This document shows, one piece after another, positions 8,453 through 17,100 of a DNA stretch of 23,325 nt. A program made the translations under genes and the position numbers. A model generated the notes under the pieces. That model was not told the origin of the DNA, searched no databases, and saw only the letters and a list, made by a program, of their open reading frames with translations. How positions within the stretch are numbered: position 1 is the stretch's first letter; each line of letters starts with the position of its first letter. Source of the DNA: Candidatus Hodarchaeota archaeon (lineage in GTDB: Archaea > Asgardarchaeota > Heimdallarchaeia > Hodarchaeales > YT1-039); assembly GCA_016840025.1 (NCBI GenBank), contig JAEOTF010000181.1, positions 1-23,325 of the forward strand. The letters are read 5' to 3'.

Positions 8453-8459
8453 AGGTGAT
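8453..8459 (+). promoter_or_regulatory. Strong ribosome binding site of the pseudoprotease gene
   Basis: AGGTGAT lies eight bases before the ATG at 8468 and matches the anti-Shine-Dalgarno end of archaeal 16S rRNA. It fixes the start of the long gene and suggests a transcript with a leader. An AT-rich TTTATC stretch at about 8421 is a possible TATA box. Confidence 0.6.
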
Positions 8460-8467
8460 TTTGAGCT

Positions 8468-11400
8468 ATGAAACATCCAAAATTTAAAAAAATATTAGTT
8501 AGCATTGTGATTACCTCCATTTCCTTATCCATAGGGCTTGTTATGCCTCCAATAATCGAAGAAAGATCTACAAAAACTACAATGATGTCCGAAGTCTCAG
8601 TTACTCCTCAAATAAATCAAGAGAAAAAAACACTGCCCAAGATTGCTCCCAATTTAGCGAGTAGTACAGGTTGTGTCCAGGTTATTCTATCTTTTAAAGA
8701 AACTATACCTGATGATCTCCCCTTTAACATACTTTATCGCTATCAAACAAAACCGTTAGTTTATGTGGAAGGAGATGCACGGCAGATTGAATATTATGCG
8801 CAACAATCCGAGGAAATAAAGACGGCAATCTGTGATGAAACTATTTCTATTAAAAATGGAGCTATTCAAGCGGATAAAGCAAAAAATAAACCTAAAATAG
8901 AGGATATTCCATTATCCTCAAAAACTATGGGTGTTTCTAGGAGTTTAATGAATACAGAATACCCGTATATAGATGAACAGCATAATGTGTCCGCTAAGTG
9001 GCTTGCGGACTTTATGGGTGCGCCCCCAAGTTGGAAAGAGGATCAAAATGTATATGGGGAAGAGGTTACTATCGCTTTGCTATCCACCGGAGTAAAATGG
9101 GATCATGAAGTCTTTGATCATATGACAGCTGACCAACATGAGGACAAGAGCTTCATCGACGCATTTTTTGCCTATGACGCGCCTGATCCTACAACAGTGG
9201 ATGTTAGTGACTACTTCATAGGAACTTATATGGCTGCACTGCTGGTAGGTGGTCCAGAATCAGGCCAGGAAGGTCTACATAATGATTTATTCTATGGTTT
9301 CCTTCCTAACGCCAAGCTTCTTAATGCAAAAATCGATAATGGAGATGCATTTAGTTTTGCTGCAGAATTAGCTGCCTTAGACTGGGCGAGTCAAAAAGGT
9401 GCCGATGTGTGTGTTGTAGCAACCAGCACATATTGGGGACTTTATACATGGCCAAGGGTTGATACAAAAGAATATTGGTGTCAACTTGAAGAGGAAATGC
9501 TGGGTGATGCTGTACTGTGCTACTGGGGTTATGTCTTCGATTACACTGATTTACTGGATTTCGGACCTGTTGGCGGACCGATGGGACAACATCCTGCTCA
9601 AATAATGGCGGCAGGCTGTTCTGCAGACATAAATGCACGAGATAACAAAGATGGGGACTTGATTTTTTTTGGTACAGGCTACAAAGCACCGCTTCCCCAG
9701 AGTTATCAGATGAAGCCTGACTTTACTGTGCCCTTTTATGGAACTAATGGTTCTTACTTCCTTGTTCTACCTGATTTGGCTAGTGGGCTTGATAAATACC
9801 ATGAAGATTTCTTTTTTGAAGGAACAGGCGCTATTGCAGCAGCTGCTGTTGGTTTAGTATTATCAGCAGCCCGACAGGATATTGTTAATGTTACTCCTGC
9901 TGCTGCTCATGCTGCTCTCCTCGAAACGGCTATTAAATTGGATAACTTTCCTATACCTCTAGACGATGGGTCTTACCCCCCACTTCCTGAATTCTGTCAA
10001 GGTAGGGGTATTGTTAATATATCTGCAGCCTACGAGTACCTTGTAGAGAATACGGTTCATATAGCTAGTACGGGTGAGACGCATGCAAACGTTATTAGCG
10101 GTCTACCAGGGAGCTTACCTGTGGAACCTTTGGATGTTGGAAACTATACTCGGTGGGAAAGAGCTTTGTATGAGATTCCAGACCTTTATAGGGGTGAAAC
10201 TTATTTCCAAACTATTACAGCTATCTCTGGTCTCCCTGATTACATGCACATACCCGTAGATATCACCATTACAGGGAACGGAAGTCGATTCGTGGAATTA
10301 CTCAATGACGGGGAGTGGATGGGGGAAACAGATAAAATTAACCGAGTCGTGGGTAAAGGCGATCTCTTTCCTGTGAAATTACATTGTGAAAGAAATGAAC
10401 CAGGTGTCGCAGGCAATACCTACTATGCGTACATACAGTTCAATCAGATTGTTGGCGATGATAATACAGTTTTCACAGTTCCCATCCGATTACGTATTGA
10501 TGAACCTCTAATGGTCGTCGCACTCGATGAATTTCATTCTTGGATAGATTATGATTTTCGCTACGGTATGCTCCGTCTTTATGTTGCAGCATTGCGTGAC
10601 GCGGGTATAGCAGTCACTTCTCTGCCCTTCCGCTGGGAAACAGCAGACCTTATCAATGTGGATGCGTTAATTATGAGTGACAACTGGAGCACTAACTACA
10701 TAGCGTTCCAGAAGAATAATAATGAATGGAATGAAGGTTATGGGCTAGGCAGCTTTACAGAAATTGAGGATACACTTTTTGAATTTGAAATATGGGATCG
10801 CGAAGACACGACAGAATGGTGGACAGATCAACACCTGTATGACATTTGGAACTATTGGGATCAGGGTGGTCGGATCTTTCATCTTGGACCAAATGGGTAT
10901 GATGATATTATCAGAGCCCTTGCCAACGGTACGCAGTGGACAGCCATGTGGGATCGTGTACTCACGTATTTTGAACATTTTGGAGTTGAAATGACGAAAG
11001 ATCTTCTTAGAGACCCTCTAGGGGATACTATTTATGTTAGCACTGCTGGTAATTCTCACCCTATCTTTCAAATTGGAGGAAAAGGAGTCGATCATTATGG
11101 AGGAACATGGAAAATCCTCAATTCTAGTACAGCAACGTCTATCCTTAATTCCACTCAACCAGGAGCTAGCGGTGAAACAAGTATTTTTGTTGAAGCGGCT
11201 AATGATAAAACAGGTTGCATGATTGCTACTTCCTCCAACTGGATTGGTGATAATTGGGGCATTACTGAAATTTACCACCCCGATTGGACAAATAATACAG
11301 GCGCAGCAGTCAATACAATGCTTTATTTAGGTGGAGTAATTGGTAATTTAGGATCTACCAACAAGGACATCGTATTTGTAGATGTTACAGGTATCGATTA

Positions 11401-12157
11401 TTGGACAGTCCCAGTCGGTAGTTCCCATACATTTGAGATTAATATCTTCAATCATGGGGGCGATCCCATTCCCGCACGAATACAATCGATTACTGCAATA
11501 ATTACTGACCCCTCTGGGGCTAGTGAATCCTTAACCATCGACAACGCACTCAGTGCTCAAGGACTCTATACTTTTACTTACATACCTGCGGACTTCGGTA
11601 AATATTTAATCTCCATAACTACCACTCTGACTGATGGCACTGTTTTGCATTCTTATCCAAAATTTATGGGCGGTAAGCCAGATATACAATTAGAAATTCC
11701 ATCTATCAACCAAGCGATAGAAGGACAGACTTTGAACGTCAATTTCAGCGCACAAGCTTCCCGTCTTTCGATTCGTCCTTGGTGGAGATGGCTCTCCTTT
11801 GTAGAACCATTAACAGGAACTGATAGTCAAAGTCCTTTCACAGATATTAAAGCAAACATTACGTATCATACCGATGGCTTCACTTCTGAGCTCGTCTTTA
11901 ACTATCTGTCAGGGAATGTACATATATGTAGTTTTCAACCAACACGATCTGGCAATGCTACACTCATAATTGAGGCAACCCATCCTCTTTCTGGAAAAAT
12001 ATCTGCATCAACCATCTTCAATATTGATGAAGCACCACCAATTCCAGAAAAATCATCAGAAGATGTAATTAATGATTTATTGCCAGTTATTGGAGTCGTT
12101 ACATTGATTGCAACCCTTGGAGTGACTTTAGTACTCTTCCGACGATGGAAGAGATAG
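8468..12157 (+). CDS. Subtilisin-fold (S8) pseudoprotease, membrane-anchored, S1P-like architecture
   Basis: The protein has 1229 residues. Order: signal peptide or anchor (about 8-30), I9-like propeptide (about 67-128), S8-like domain (about 195-525), beta domain (about 560-675), glutamine-amidotransferase-like Rossmann domain (about 680-985, starting EPLMVVALDEFHSW), two Ig-like beta domains, a membrane helix (about 1204-1224) and an RRWKR tail. All S8 catalytic positions are replaced: Asp by Ser206 in IALLSTGV, His by Ile251 in FIGTYMAA, Ser by Gly454 in EGTGAIAAA, and the oxyanion Asn probably by Tyr355. The fold signatures around them remain, and the frame is open for 3.7 kb, so this is a maintained non-catalytic protein and not a decayed gene. 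It is a full-length paralogue of the intact protease at 2445-5456. It probably forms an operon with the helical protein 53 bp downstream. A scaffold, inhibitor or substrate-binding role is likely (inference). Confidence 0.85.
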   Translation: MKHPKFKKILVSIVITSISLSIGLVMPPIIEERSTKTTMMSEVSVTPQINQEKKTLPKIAPNLASSTGCVQVILSFKETIPDDLPFNILYRYQTKPLVYVEGDARQIEYYAQQSEEIKTAICDETISIKNGAIQADKAKNKPKIEDIPLSSKTMGVSRSLMNTEYPYIDEQHNVSAKWLADFMGAPPSWKEDQNVYGEEVTIALLSTGVKWDHEVFDHMTADQHEDKSFIDAFFAYDAPDPTTVDVSDYFIGTYMAALLVGGPESGQEGLHNDLFYGFLPNAKLLNAKIDNGDAFSFAAELAALDWASQKGADVCVVATSTYWGLYTWPRVDTKEYWCQLEEEMLGDAVLCYWGYVFDYTDLLDFGPVGGPMGQHPAQIMAAGCSADINARDNKDGDLIFFGTGYKAPLPQSYQMKPDFTVPFYGTNGSYFLVLPDLASGLDKYHEDFFFEGTGAIAAAAVGLVLSAARQDIVNVTPAAAHAALLETAIKLDNFPIPLDDGSYPPLPEFCQGRGIVNISAAYEYLVENTVHIASTGETHANVISGLPGSLPVEPLDVGNYTRWERALYEIPDLYRGETYFQTITAISGLPDYMHIPVDITITGNGSRFVELLNDGEWMGETDKINRVVGKGDLFPVKLHCERNEPGVAGNTYYAYIQFNQIVGDDNTVFTVPIRLRIDEPLMVVALDEFHSWIDYDFRYGMLRLYVAALRDAGIAVTSLPFRWETADLINVDALIMSDNWSTNYIAFQKNNNEWNEGYGLGSFTEIEDTLFEFEIWDREDTTEWWTDQHLYDIWNYWDQGGRIFHLGPNGYDDIIRALANGTQWTAMWDRVLTYFEHFGVEMTKDLLRDPLGDTIYVSTAGNSHPIFQIGGKGVDHYGGTWKILNSSTATSILNSTQPGASGETSIFVEAANDKTGCMIATSSNWIGDNWGITEIYHPDWTNNTGAAVNTMLYLGGVIGNLGSTNKDIVFVDVTGIDYWTVPVGSSHTFEINIFNHGGDPIPARIQSITAIITDPSGASESLTIDNALSAQGLYTFTYIPADFGKYLISITTTLTDGTVLHSYPKFMGGKPDIQLEIPSINQAIEGQTLNVNFSAQASRLSIRPWWRWLSFVEPLTGTDSQSPFTDIKANITYHTDGFTSELVFNYLSGNVHICSFQPTRSGNATLIIEATHPLSGKISASTIFNIDEAPPIPEKSSEDVINDLLPVIGVVTLIATLGVTLVLFRRWKR

Positions 12158-12196
12158 CGCTGCAATAATATGTAGATTATAAGTTTGAAGATTTTT

Positions 12197-12202
12197 GGAG
12201 AG
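12197..12202 (+). promoter_or_regulatory. Ribosome binding site fixing the GTG start at 12211
   Basis: GGAGAG lies eight bases before the GTG at 12211. No ATG in the same frame gives a complete signal peptide, so this site decides the start of the downstream gene. Confidence 0.55.
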
Positions 12203-12210
12203 CAGTTTTC

Positions 12211-14970
12211 GTGCGATCAATCTTTGTTATTATCATTTTTTTTATTTTATCTTCCCCTGTTGGGGATATAATCCAATTTACTGCTCAAAATGATGATTCA
12301 TTTTATAATAAAGAGCCTTACAAGACAGTATATAACAAAAAATTCCTCAGTCCCGAGACTTTTGAAGGGAATAAAGGTTATGAGCTGCTAAAACAGGATT
12401 TAATAAATGGATTTCGCTATATTCTCGATCAACGGGATCCTAAGCTTGAGGCTGCTGATTTTCCTATATGGACAACAATTCAGAGTCTTCAAGATATTTC
12501 AGAAATGAAAGAGGAGGAGATCACAAAGGAAGTTTACAAGAACTTTGGAGTTATTCTAACTGAGCAATATAGTATCATATCTAGGATTAGGGAATTTCTA
12601 AATTCAGAAGGGTGGTTTTTTATTGACACTGAACTATCTAACGATTTAAAAAATGCAGTGACAGACACATTAAACTGGATTTGGGACGAAGTCTGGAAAA
12701 AGCAGGCCACAGAACCATTTGGTGAAGAAAAGAAGATAAAAATACAAGAAACGCAGACTGGATCAGGTATTACCTTTTTATTGAACGAAAGCGATAAAGA
12801 GGATTTTAATCTAACAGGAATTTTTTACAAAAATGATACCAACTTCGAAGCAAATGAAATAAAGGCAATTTGGGTAAATGGATCAACAAATCTATTAATT
12901 CGGAATATAGATAGCCCTGACAATCTTTCTAGTAATGAATTCTATGTGAATGTTACTAGTGGACAACTGATACTAGGAATGGATCTGGGTGGTGGGACAA
13001 TCAACTATGGTTATGAATATACGATTCCTTATCAAATTTCCTGTCTCCCTAATGGATATAAATCAAGTATAATCTTCGATATAGATGAAGATAATGATTG
13101 GCTATCTCAAATTCGGGAATTAGCTAAAAAATATGATAATAGGGAAATTAGCGTTAATATGGGAGAGGAACAGACCCAGATTATGCTGTTTCGTGTATGG
13201 GCCGATCGTTTTGATAAGTTCGTAGATATTCTTAACTGGGCGTCCGATCTCACCGATGATGAGAAAGAAACTTGGAAGGATAGAAAAATACAGATAGAAA
13301 TCATTCGTGCCTTAAATTGGTGTTATTACTACCAAAAACAGTACCACCTAACGAATATTACTTATAATGCAACAGAATTCTGGAATAGAGAAAATTCAAT
13401 TACTAACTGGAATGCAATCGAGAAGCGGTTCAACGATTCACTCTATCAGGCGATTTCTGCAATGCGTATTGAGGGGGATGACATTTATAATGAGGAGGTT
13501 TTTGAGAATCTAGCAGAAGCAAAACAAGCCGAGAATTTATGGAACACATGGTTCCAAAAGCTATGTAATCTTGCTTTTTTCAAAAATTTGAATACTGCAA
13601 AAGAAGGTTTATCTATTCTTTCGATAAAGGATAATACTACCATTGAATTGAATTTTGCCTCTAGTCTTCGTTCACTGACCTATCTTCTCTATTTAACTCC
13701 CCGTAATCAAACATTTCCAGTGTCACAAGACACATATGACCTTTACAAGCGAATGTGGGCGAAAAAAGATCTAGAAGGATATGAGATCTCGGAATATGTC
13801 ACAAAATATAATTATACAATGGCCTTACCAAACATCCTAGACACTTATCGCACGTATTTTGAGCTGCTCGATCCTAAACAAAACACAACACAAGAATTTG
13901 GGTCTATAGACCTTAAAAAACGATTAAATGGGAGTTTTGGTGCTCTCCGTCTTAAAAATCACCAAATAATCAAAAGAGATATTGCTCAGATTTCGGACTC
14001 TTCACCCAATAGTTTATCCCAAGTCAAGAGGTATCGTGAGTATTACTATCTGCCGCTTTTTGTCTACTATCTAGCATACTTGGTAATTGGTGATCTCGAT
14101 CCTAGCCAAGAAGTAGATATGGCTTATGAATGGCTTAAAACAGCTATACAGCTCGGTAACTACTTAACATATTCGCCTGATGCAAGTATAGGCGCTATAG
14201 ATCCCATCTATGAACCGACTCAAACAGGAGACTACAATAAGACATGGACAACTACCGGAAACTTCTTACTTACCTATCTGCCAACATGGGATGAATTCAA
14301 AGCGACTCCGAACGCTATACCCGATCAACCATACTATAATTACTCTCTTTTCAATGCAACTCCAAAAGATCAAGAAAACCGCTACTATCGCAGTTTTCCA
14401 GCCCAAGGAGCCATTCATAATACGCAAAGTATATTTGCTTATGATTTGTGGAATTGGATAAAATATTACAACGCGAATGATTTTCCAGAAGGTGCGTGGG
14501 AAGAAATTAAAGACAATTATGCCCATATGCAGCATAACATGCGTATCGCGATCGCTCAAGTTCATGCAACATCGGTGGATGAAAACTGGTCAGAGATTCT
14601 AGAAGATGGATCCTTTAAGGATTATGAATACCTAACAACCAAAGACATTGGAGGATGGCTTTCGGGTTCAGAGGACTATGTATATTGTCGCGATAAGGAA
14701 GCTAACAAGGAAGTTTGGAAAGAAAGTTCTCATTCTTCTAATTTCACTGAAAAAACAGCTATCTTTGCAACACTCAATGCCCTAGAATCAATTATGTCCA
14801 CTTTGGAGTATATCGTTGACCGCCCTGCTGCTGGTGAAACTCCAGTTTGGGGGGCTGTTTTCTTGGGAGTAATCTTTGTAGGAATTCTACTAGTAATTGT
14901 ATATGTGTATTGGGGAAAACCTAAAACTATTAAAGAGTCCATGCTTGACACGAATGCAAGGAATCCTTAA
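12211..14970 (+). CDS. Large type I membrane protein with helical ectodomain, partner of the pseudoprotease (paralogue of the protein at 5588-7507)
   Basis: A 919-residue protein with a GTG start supported by GGAGAG eight bases upstream. It has a signal peptide (about 1-25), a long ectodomain with many N-X-S/T sites, a membrane helix at about 879-902 and a 17-residue cytoplasmic tail. It is a paralogue of the 639-residue protein: YILDQR/YILNNQ near the N-terminus, FIDTELS/FIDEDLS, PRNQTFPVSQDTY/PRNNSYPLSTEDY, TAIQLGNYL/TAVQLGNWL and a similar end. The extra length is partly explained by a beta-rich insertion at about 180-290 (VWVNGSTNLLI-type and MDLGGGTINYGYEY-type strands). It follows the pseudoprotease by 53 bp on the same strand, so the two are probably one operon. 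No known family or active site is recognised. Together the pair repeats the protease/partner pair to the left. Confidence 0.72.
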   Translation: MRSIFVIIIFFILSSPVGDIIQFTAQNDDSFYNKEPYKTVYNKKFLSPETFEGNKGYELLKQDLINGFRYILDQRDPKLEAADFPIWTTIQSLQDISEMKEEEITKEVYKNFGVILTEQYSIISRIREFLNSEGWFFIDTELSNDLKNAVTDTLNWIWDEVWKKQATEPFGEEKKIKIQETQTGSGITFLLNESDKEDFNLTGIFYKNDTNFEANEIKAIWVNGSTNLLIRNIDSPDNLSSNEFYVNVTSGQLILGMDLGGGTINYGYEYTIPYQISCLPNGYKSSIIFDIDEDNDWLSQIRELAKKYDNREISVNMGEEQTQIMLFRVWADRFDKFVDILNWASDLTDDEKETWKDRKIQIEIIRALNWCYYYQKQYHLTNITYNATEFWNRENSITNWNAIEKRFNDSLYQAISAMRIEGDDIYNEEVFENLAEAKQAENLWNTWFQKLCNLAFFKNLNTAKEGLSILSIKDNTTIELNFASSLRSLTYLLYLTPRNQTFPVSQDTYDLYKRMWAKKDLEGYEISEYVTKYNYTMALPNILDTYRTYFELLDPKQNTTQEFGSIDLKKRLNGSFGALRLKNHQIIKRDIAQISDSSPNSLSQVKRYREYYYLPLFVYYLAYLVIGDLDPSQEVDMAYEWLKTAIQLGNYLTYSPDASIGAIDPIYEPTQTGDYNKTWTTTGNFLLTYLPTWDEFKATPNAIPDQPYYNYSLFNATPKDQENRYYRSFPAQGAIHNTQSIFAYDLWNWIKYYNANDFPEGAWEEIKDNYAHMQHNMRIAIAQVHATSVDENWSEILEDGSFKDYEYLTTKDIGGWLSGSEDYVYCRDKEANKEVWKESSHSSNFTEKTAIFATLNALESIMSTLEYIVDRPAAGETPVWGAVFLGVIFVGILLVIVYVYWGKPKTIKESMLDTNARNP

Positions 14971-14975
14971 ATTTC

Positions 14976-16208
14976 TCAAGTCTTTGAATTTAACCAATCA
15001 ATAATCTTCTTGGCAAGAGCATTCTTTGTACCAAAGAATTTTTCAGGGTCTCTGTCTTCTTTTGTAATCATAAGAATACGATTAGTATCTACACTGAAAC
15101 CAGCATCAATTTCTGCTAGATCATTAGCAATGATAAGATCACTCGATGTTTTAAGCAATTTTCCTCGTGCTTTTGTAATAAGTTCTTGTTTGGTGACCCC
15201 ATACTCGGCTTTAAACAATACCAGACATGATGAGGGAGATATTTGTTTGATCACATCGGAAAGTTTCTTTGTAGGTTTTAGATTCAAAGTTATTTCTTCT
15301 GTAGAGCTGGTTTTAACGGAAGAACGGGAACTAGAAGCAAAATCGGCCATTGCGGCCGTTAAAACTACTACATCATAATTATTTTCCTTTAATTCGGTAA
15401 CACAAAAGTCATACATTTCTTGAGAGGATGTAACTCGTTCACATCTGACCCAAGAAGGACAAGGAACATCAACATGACCTACAACCAATGTAGGATCACC
15501 CCCATGATTCCAGACTTCTTTTGCAACGGCAACTCCCATTTTGCCACTTGAAGGATTACTTACGAATCGAATTGCATCAAAGTATTCCCGCGTAGCTCCT
15601 GCAGTTATTAATACTTTCTTCCCTTTCATCTTTTGTTCAGTAGCCAATTTTATGACAGTAGCAACTGTTTCTTCTGGACTTGCTATATGAGCTTTATCAC
15701 CCTGAATGAAAGGGGAAACTATCGTCACTCCCATTTCAATGAGATTGGAAATGGCTTTTTGGGTAGCAGGGTTAGAATAAAGAGCCAAATGCATTGCAGG
15801 GACTATGGCTACTGGAACTGAATTTCCAAGAGCTGTACTGGCAAATAAAGTGGGAGGAGTATCAGCAATACCCGAAGCGATTTTACAGAGTGTATTTGCA
15901 GTTGCAGGATATATAAGAACGATTCGATCATCTCTCATCTTGGGAAGACCAACTAATGAAATATGCTCTGTCGCACCACTCATTTCAATTATTGGAGAAT
16001 TTCCTGTGGCCCAATGGAGTAATTTAGGACCCATAAGGGTCAGAGCTTCTTCACTAGCTACAAAAATCACTTCAGCTCCGTGCCTCATCAAATCTCTTGC
16101 GATATGCGGTGCGTAATAGAGTGCTACACTGCTTGTTACACAAAAAATCACGGTTTTACCATTTAACTCCGTTCCTTTCTCGTGTATAATCGATTTAGAC
16201 GGGTGCAC
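14976..16208 (-). CDS. coaBC: Coenzyme A biosynthesis bifunctional protein CoaBC (phosphopantothenoylcysteine synthetase/decarboxylase)
   Basis: A 410-residue cytoplasmic enzyme that joins 4'-phosphopantothenate to cysteine (CoaB) and decarboxylates the product to 4'-phosphopantetheine (CoaC). The N-terminal flavoprotein domain (about 17-180) shows VIFCVTSSVALYYAP, the catalytic His82 in GATEHISL, and PAMHLALY, the archaeal form of the PAMNxxMW motif. The C-terminal CoaB domain (about 190-405) shows KKVLITAGATREYFDAIRF followed by SNPSSGKMG. The GTG start at 16208 has AGGCGA six bases upstream. The N-terminus is about 15 residues longer than I would expect, so a later start cannot be excluded. 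It ends five bases from the convergent helical-protein gene, marking the border between accessory and housekeeping DNA. It follows the rimI-like gene by 24 bp, probably in one operon. Confidence 0.93.
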   Translation of the reverse strand: MHPSKSIIHEKGTELNGKTVIFCVTSSVALYYAPHIARDLMRHGAEVIFVASEEALTLMGPKLLHWATGNSPIIEMSGATEHISLVGLPKMRDDRIVLIYPATANTLCKIASGIADTPPTLFASTALGNSVPVAIVPAMHLALYSNPATQKAISNLIEMGVTIVSPFIQGDKAHIASPEETVATVIKLATEQKMKGKKVLITAGATREYFDAIRFVSNPSSGKMGVAVAKEVWNHGGDPTLVVGHVDVPCPSWVRCERVTSSQEMYDFCVTELKENNYDVVVLTAAMADFASSSRSSVKTSSTEEITLNLKPTKKLSDVIKQISPSSCLVLFKAEYGVTKQELITKARGKLLKTSSDLIIANDLAEIDAGFSVDTNRILMITKEDRDPEKFFGTKNALAKKIIDWLNSKT

Positions 16209-16232
16209 AATATTTCGCCTGTCTTCAGTTTG

Positions 16233-16742
16233 TTACAATAGATTTTTAGAGAACAAAAAGGCATCTTCTCCGTCCTTATAATAGCGGGGGATCACACGAA
16301 CTTTAGTGAATCCTAAATGATCATATAAACAAATTGCCGAATTATTGCTTTCTCTAACCTCTAAATAGCATTCTTCGGCATTGGCCTTTTTTAGCGCCTC
16401 TAATGTCTCCATTAACATTCGTTTAGCTAATCCTTTACGTCGATACTGAGGTAAAACAGCAACAGAGATAATATGTCCTTTTTTCTTCCGTGATCGTTTT
16501 AGGAAGTTCATGCTATCTTCCATTCGCGCCATTACGTAGCCTACAACCTTTGTTTCTGCTACAGTCACGCGAAATGCCTCTGGTGCGGTAGAATATACAT
16601 GAGTGAAAAAACTGCGGGGATAATTTTCAGGTAAACAGGCACGATTGATGGTAATTACTTCTTTTATATCCTCCATCACAAATTGACGGGTGTGAAAAGT
16701 TTCAGGAAAGCCATTGGCTATGGAATCCTCTGCTTTAGTCAT
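16233..16742 (-). CDS. rimI: Ribosomal protein alanine N-acetyltransferase RimI / Ard1-type N-terminal acetyltransferase
   Basis: A GNAT-family enzyme of about 169 residues that transfers acetyl from acetyl-CoA to protein N-termini; in archaea this family has NatA/Ard1-like activity. Visible motifs are FVMEDIKEVITINRACLPENYP at the start, where Ard1 proteins have 'LPENYP', the beta-strand HIISVAVLPQYRRKGLAKRML holding the acetyl-CoA loop RRKGLA, then LEVRESNNSAICLYDHLGF. The ATG at 16742 is chosen over the TTG at 16751 because AGGA lies ten bases before the ATG. It overlaps the 3' end of nop10 by eight bases, so translation is likely coupled. Confidence 0.88.
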   Translation of the reverse strand: MTKAEDSIANGFPETFHTRQFVMEDIKEVITINRACLPENYPRSFFTHVYSTAPEAFRVTVAETKVVGYVMARMEDSMNFLKRSRKKKGHIISVAVLPQYRRKGLAKRMLMETLEALKKANAEECYLEVRESNNSAICLYDHLGFTKVRVIPRYYKDGEDAFLFSKNLL

Positions 16743-16938
16743 TCGGATCAATTCCTGAATTTGATTGAGATTCTTGGCTTATTTTGCGCATTGCTCTCCG
16801 ATATTTAACATAGCGATCGTGAGGAGAAAATCGAGGAGGTGCAGCGCGCTTTAGCGCACCACCGCATATATGGCATGCCTTAGCATCCTGATTCATTGTA
16901 TAATGATAATTGAAGCATTTCCTAAGTAGATGAGGCAC
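16735..16938 (-). CDS. nop10: H/ACA ribonucleoprotein subunit Nop10, with an altered zinc ribbon
   Basis: A 67-residue protein of the H/ACA RNP, which guides pseudouridylation of rRNA together with Cbf5, Gar1 and L7Ae. The family signature APPRFSPHDRYVKYRR (about 33-48) is intact. The zinc ribbon is unusual: the first knuckle reads KCFNYHYT, so the second Cys of the expected Cys-x-x-Cys is Tyr11; the second knuckle C22-H-I-C25 is kept. His12 or His14 might replace the ligand. The GTG start at 16938 has AGGATG about seven bases upstream. It lies downstream of aIF2-alpha, as in many archaea, with a 162-bp gap here, and overlaps the acetyltransferase gene. The C-terminal tail after the YRR motif is about 19 residues longer than the short classical form. 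Confidence 0.88.
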   Translation of the reverse strand: MPHLLRKCFNYHYTMNQDAKACHICGGALKRAAPPRFSPHDRYVKYRRAMRKISQESQSNSGIDPND

Positions 16939-17023
16939 TTTTTTTCATCCTAGATATAGTTAGATAGTATGATAATTAAGGAGATTCAAGAATCATTTGT
17001 TTTTATTAATGTACTAGTTTTTT

Positions 17024-17046
17024 GTAACTTCTGTGAAAAAAGTTAC
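17024..17046. repeat. Small inverted repeat between the aIF2-alpha and nop10 genes
   Basis: GTAACTT (17024-17030) and AAGTTAC (17040-17046) are perfectly complementary arms around a nine-base loop. It sits in the 162-bp gap between aIF2-alpha and nop10 and could be an RNA hairpin in the minus-strand transcript or an operator. With 7-bp arms in AT-rich DNA, chance is possible. Confidence 0.25.
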
Positions 17047-17100
17047 AGAGCAAGGACGTGAACTTTAAGGCACGATGCTTCATTCTAAGTTGAAAAGTAT

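Noticed and set aside
15010..16116. Several plus-strand open frames opposite coaBC.
   Set aside because: They are antisense shadows of a clearly recognised enzyme gene.
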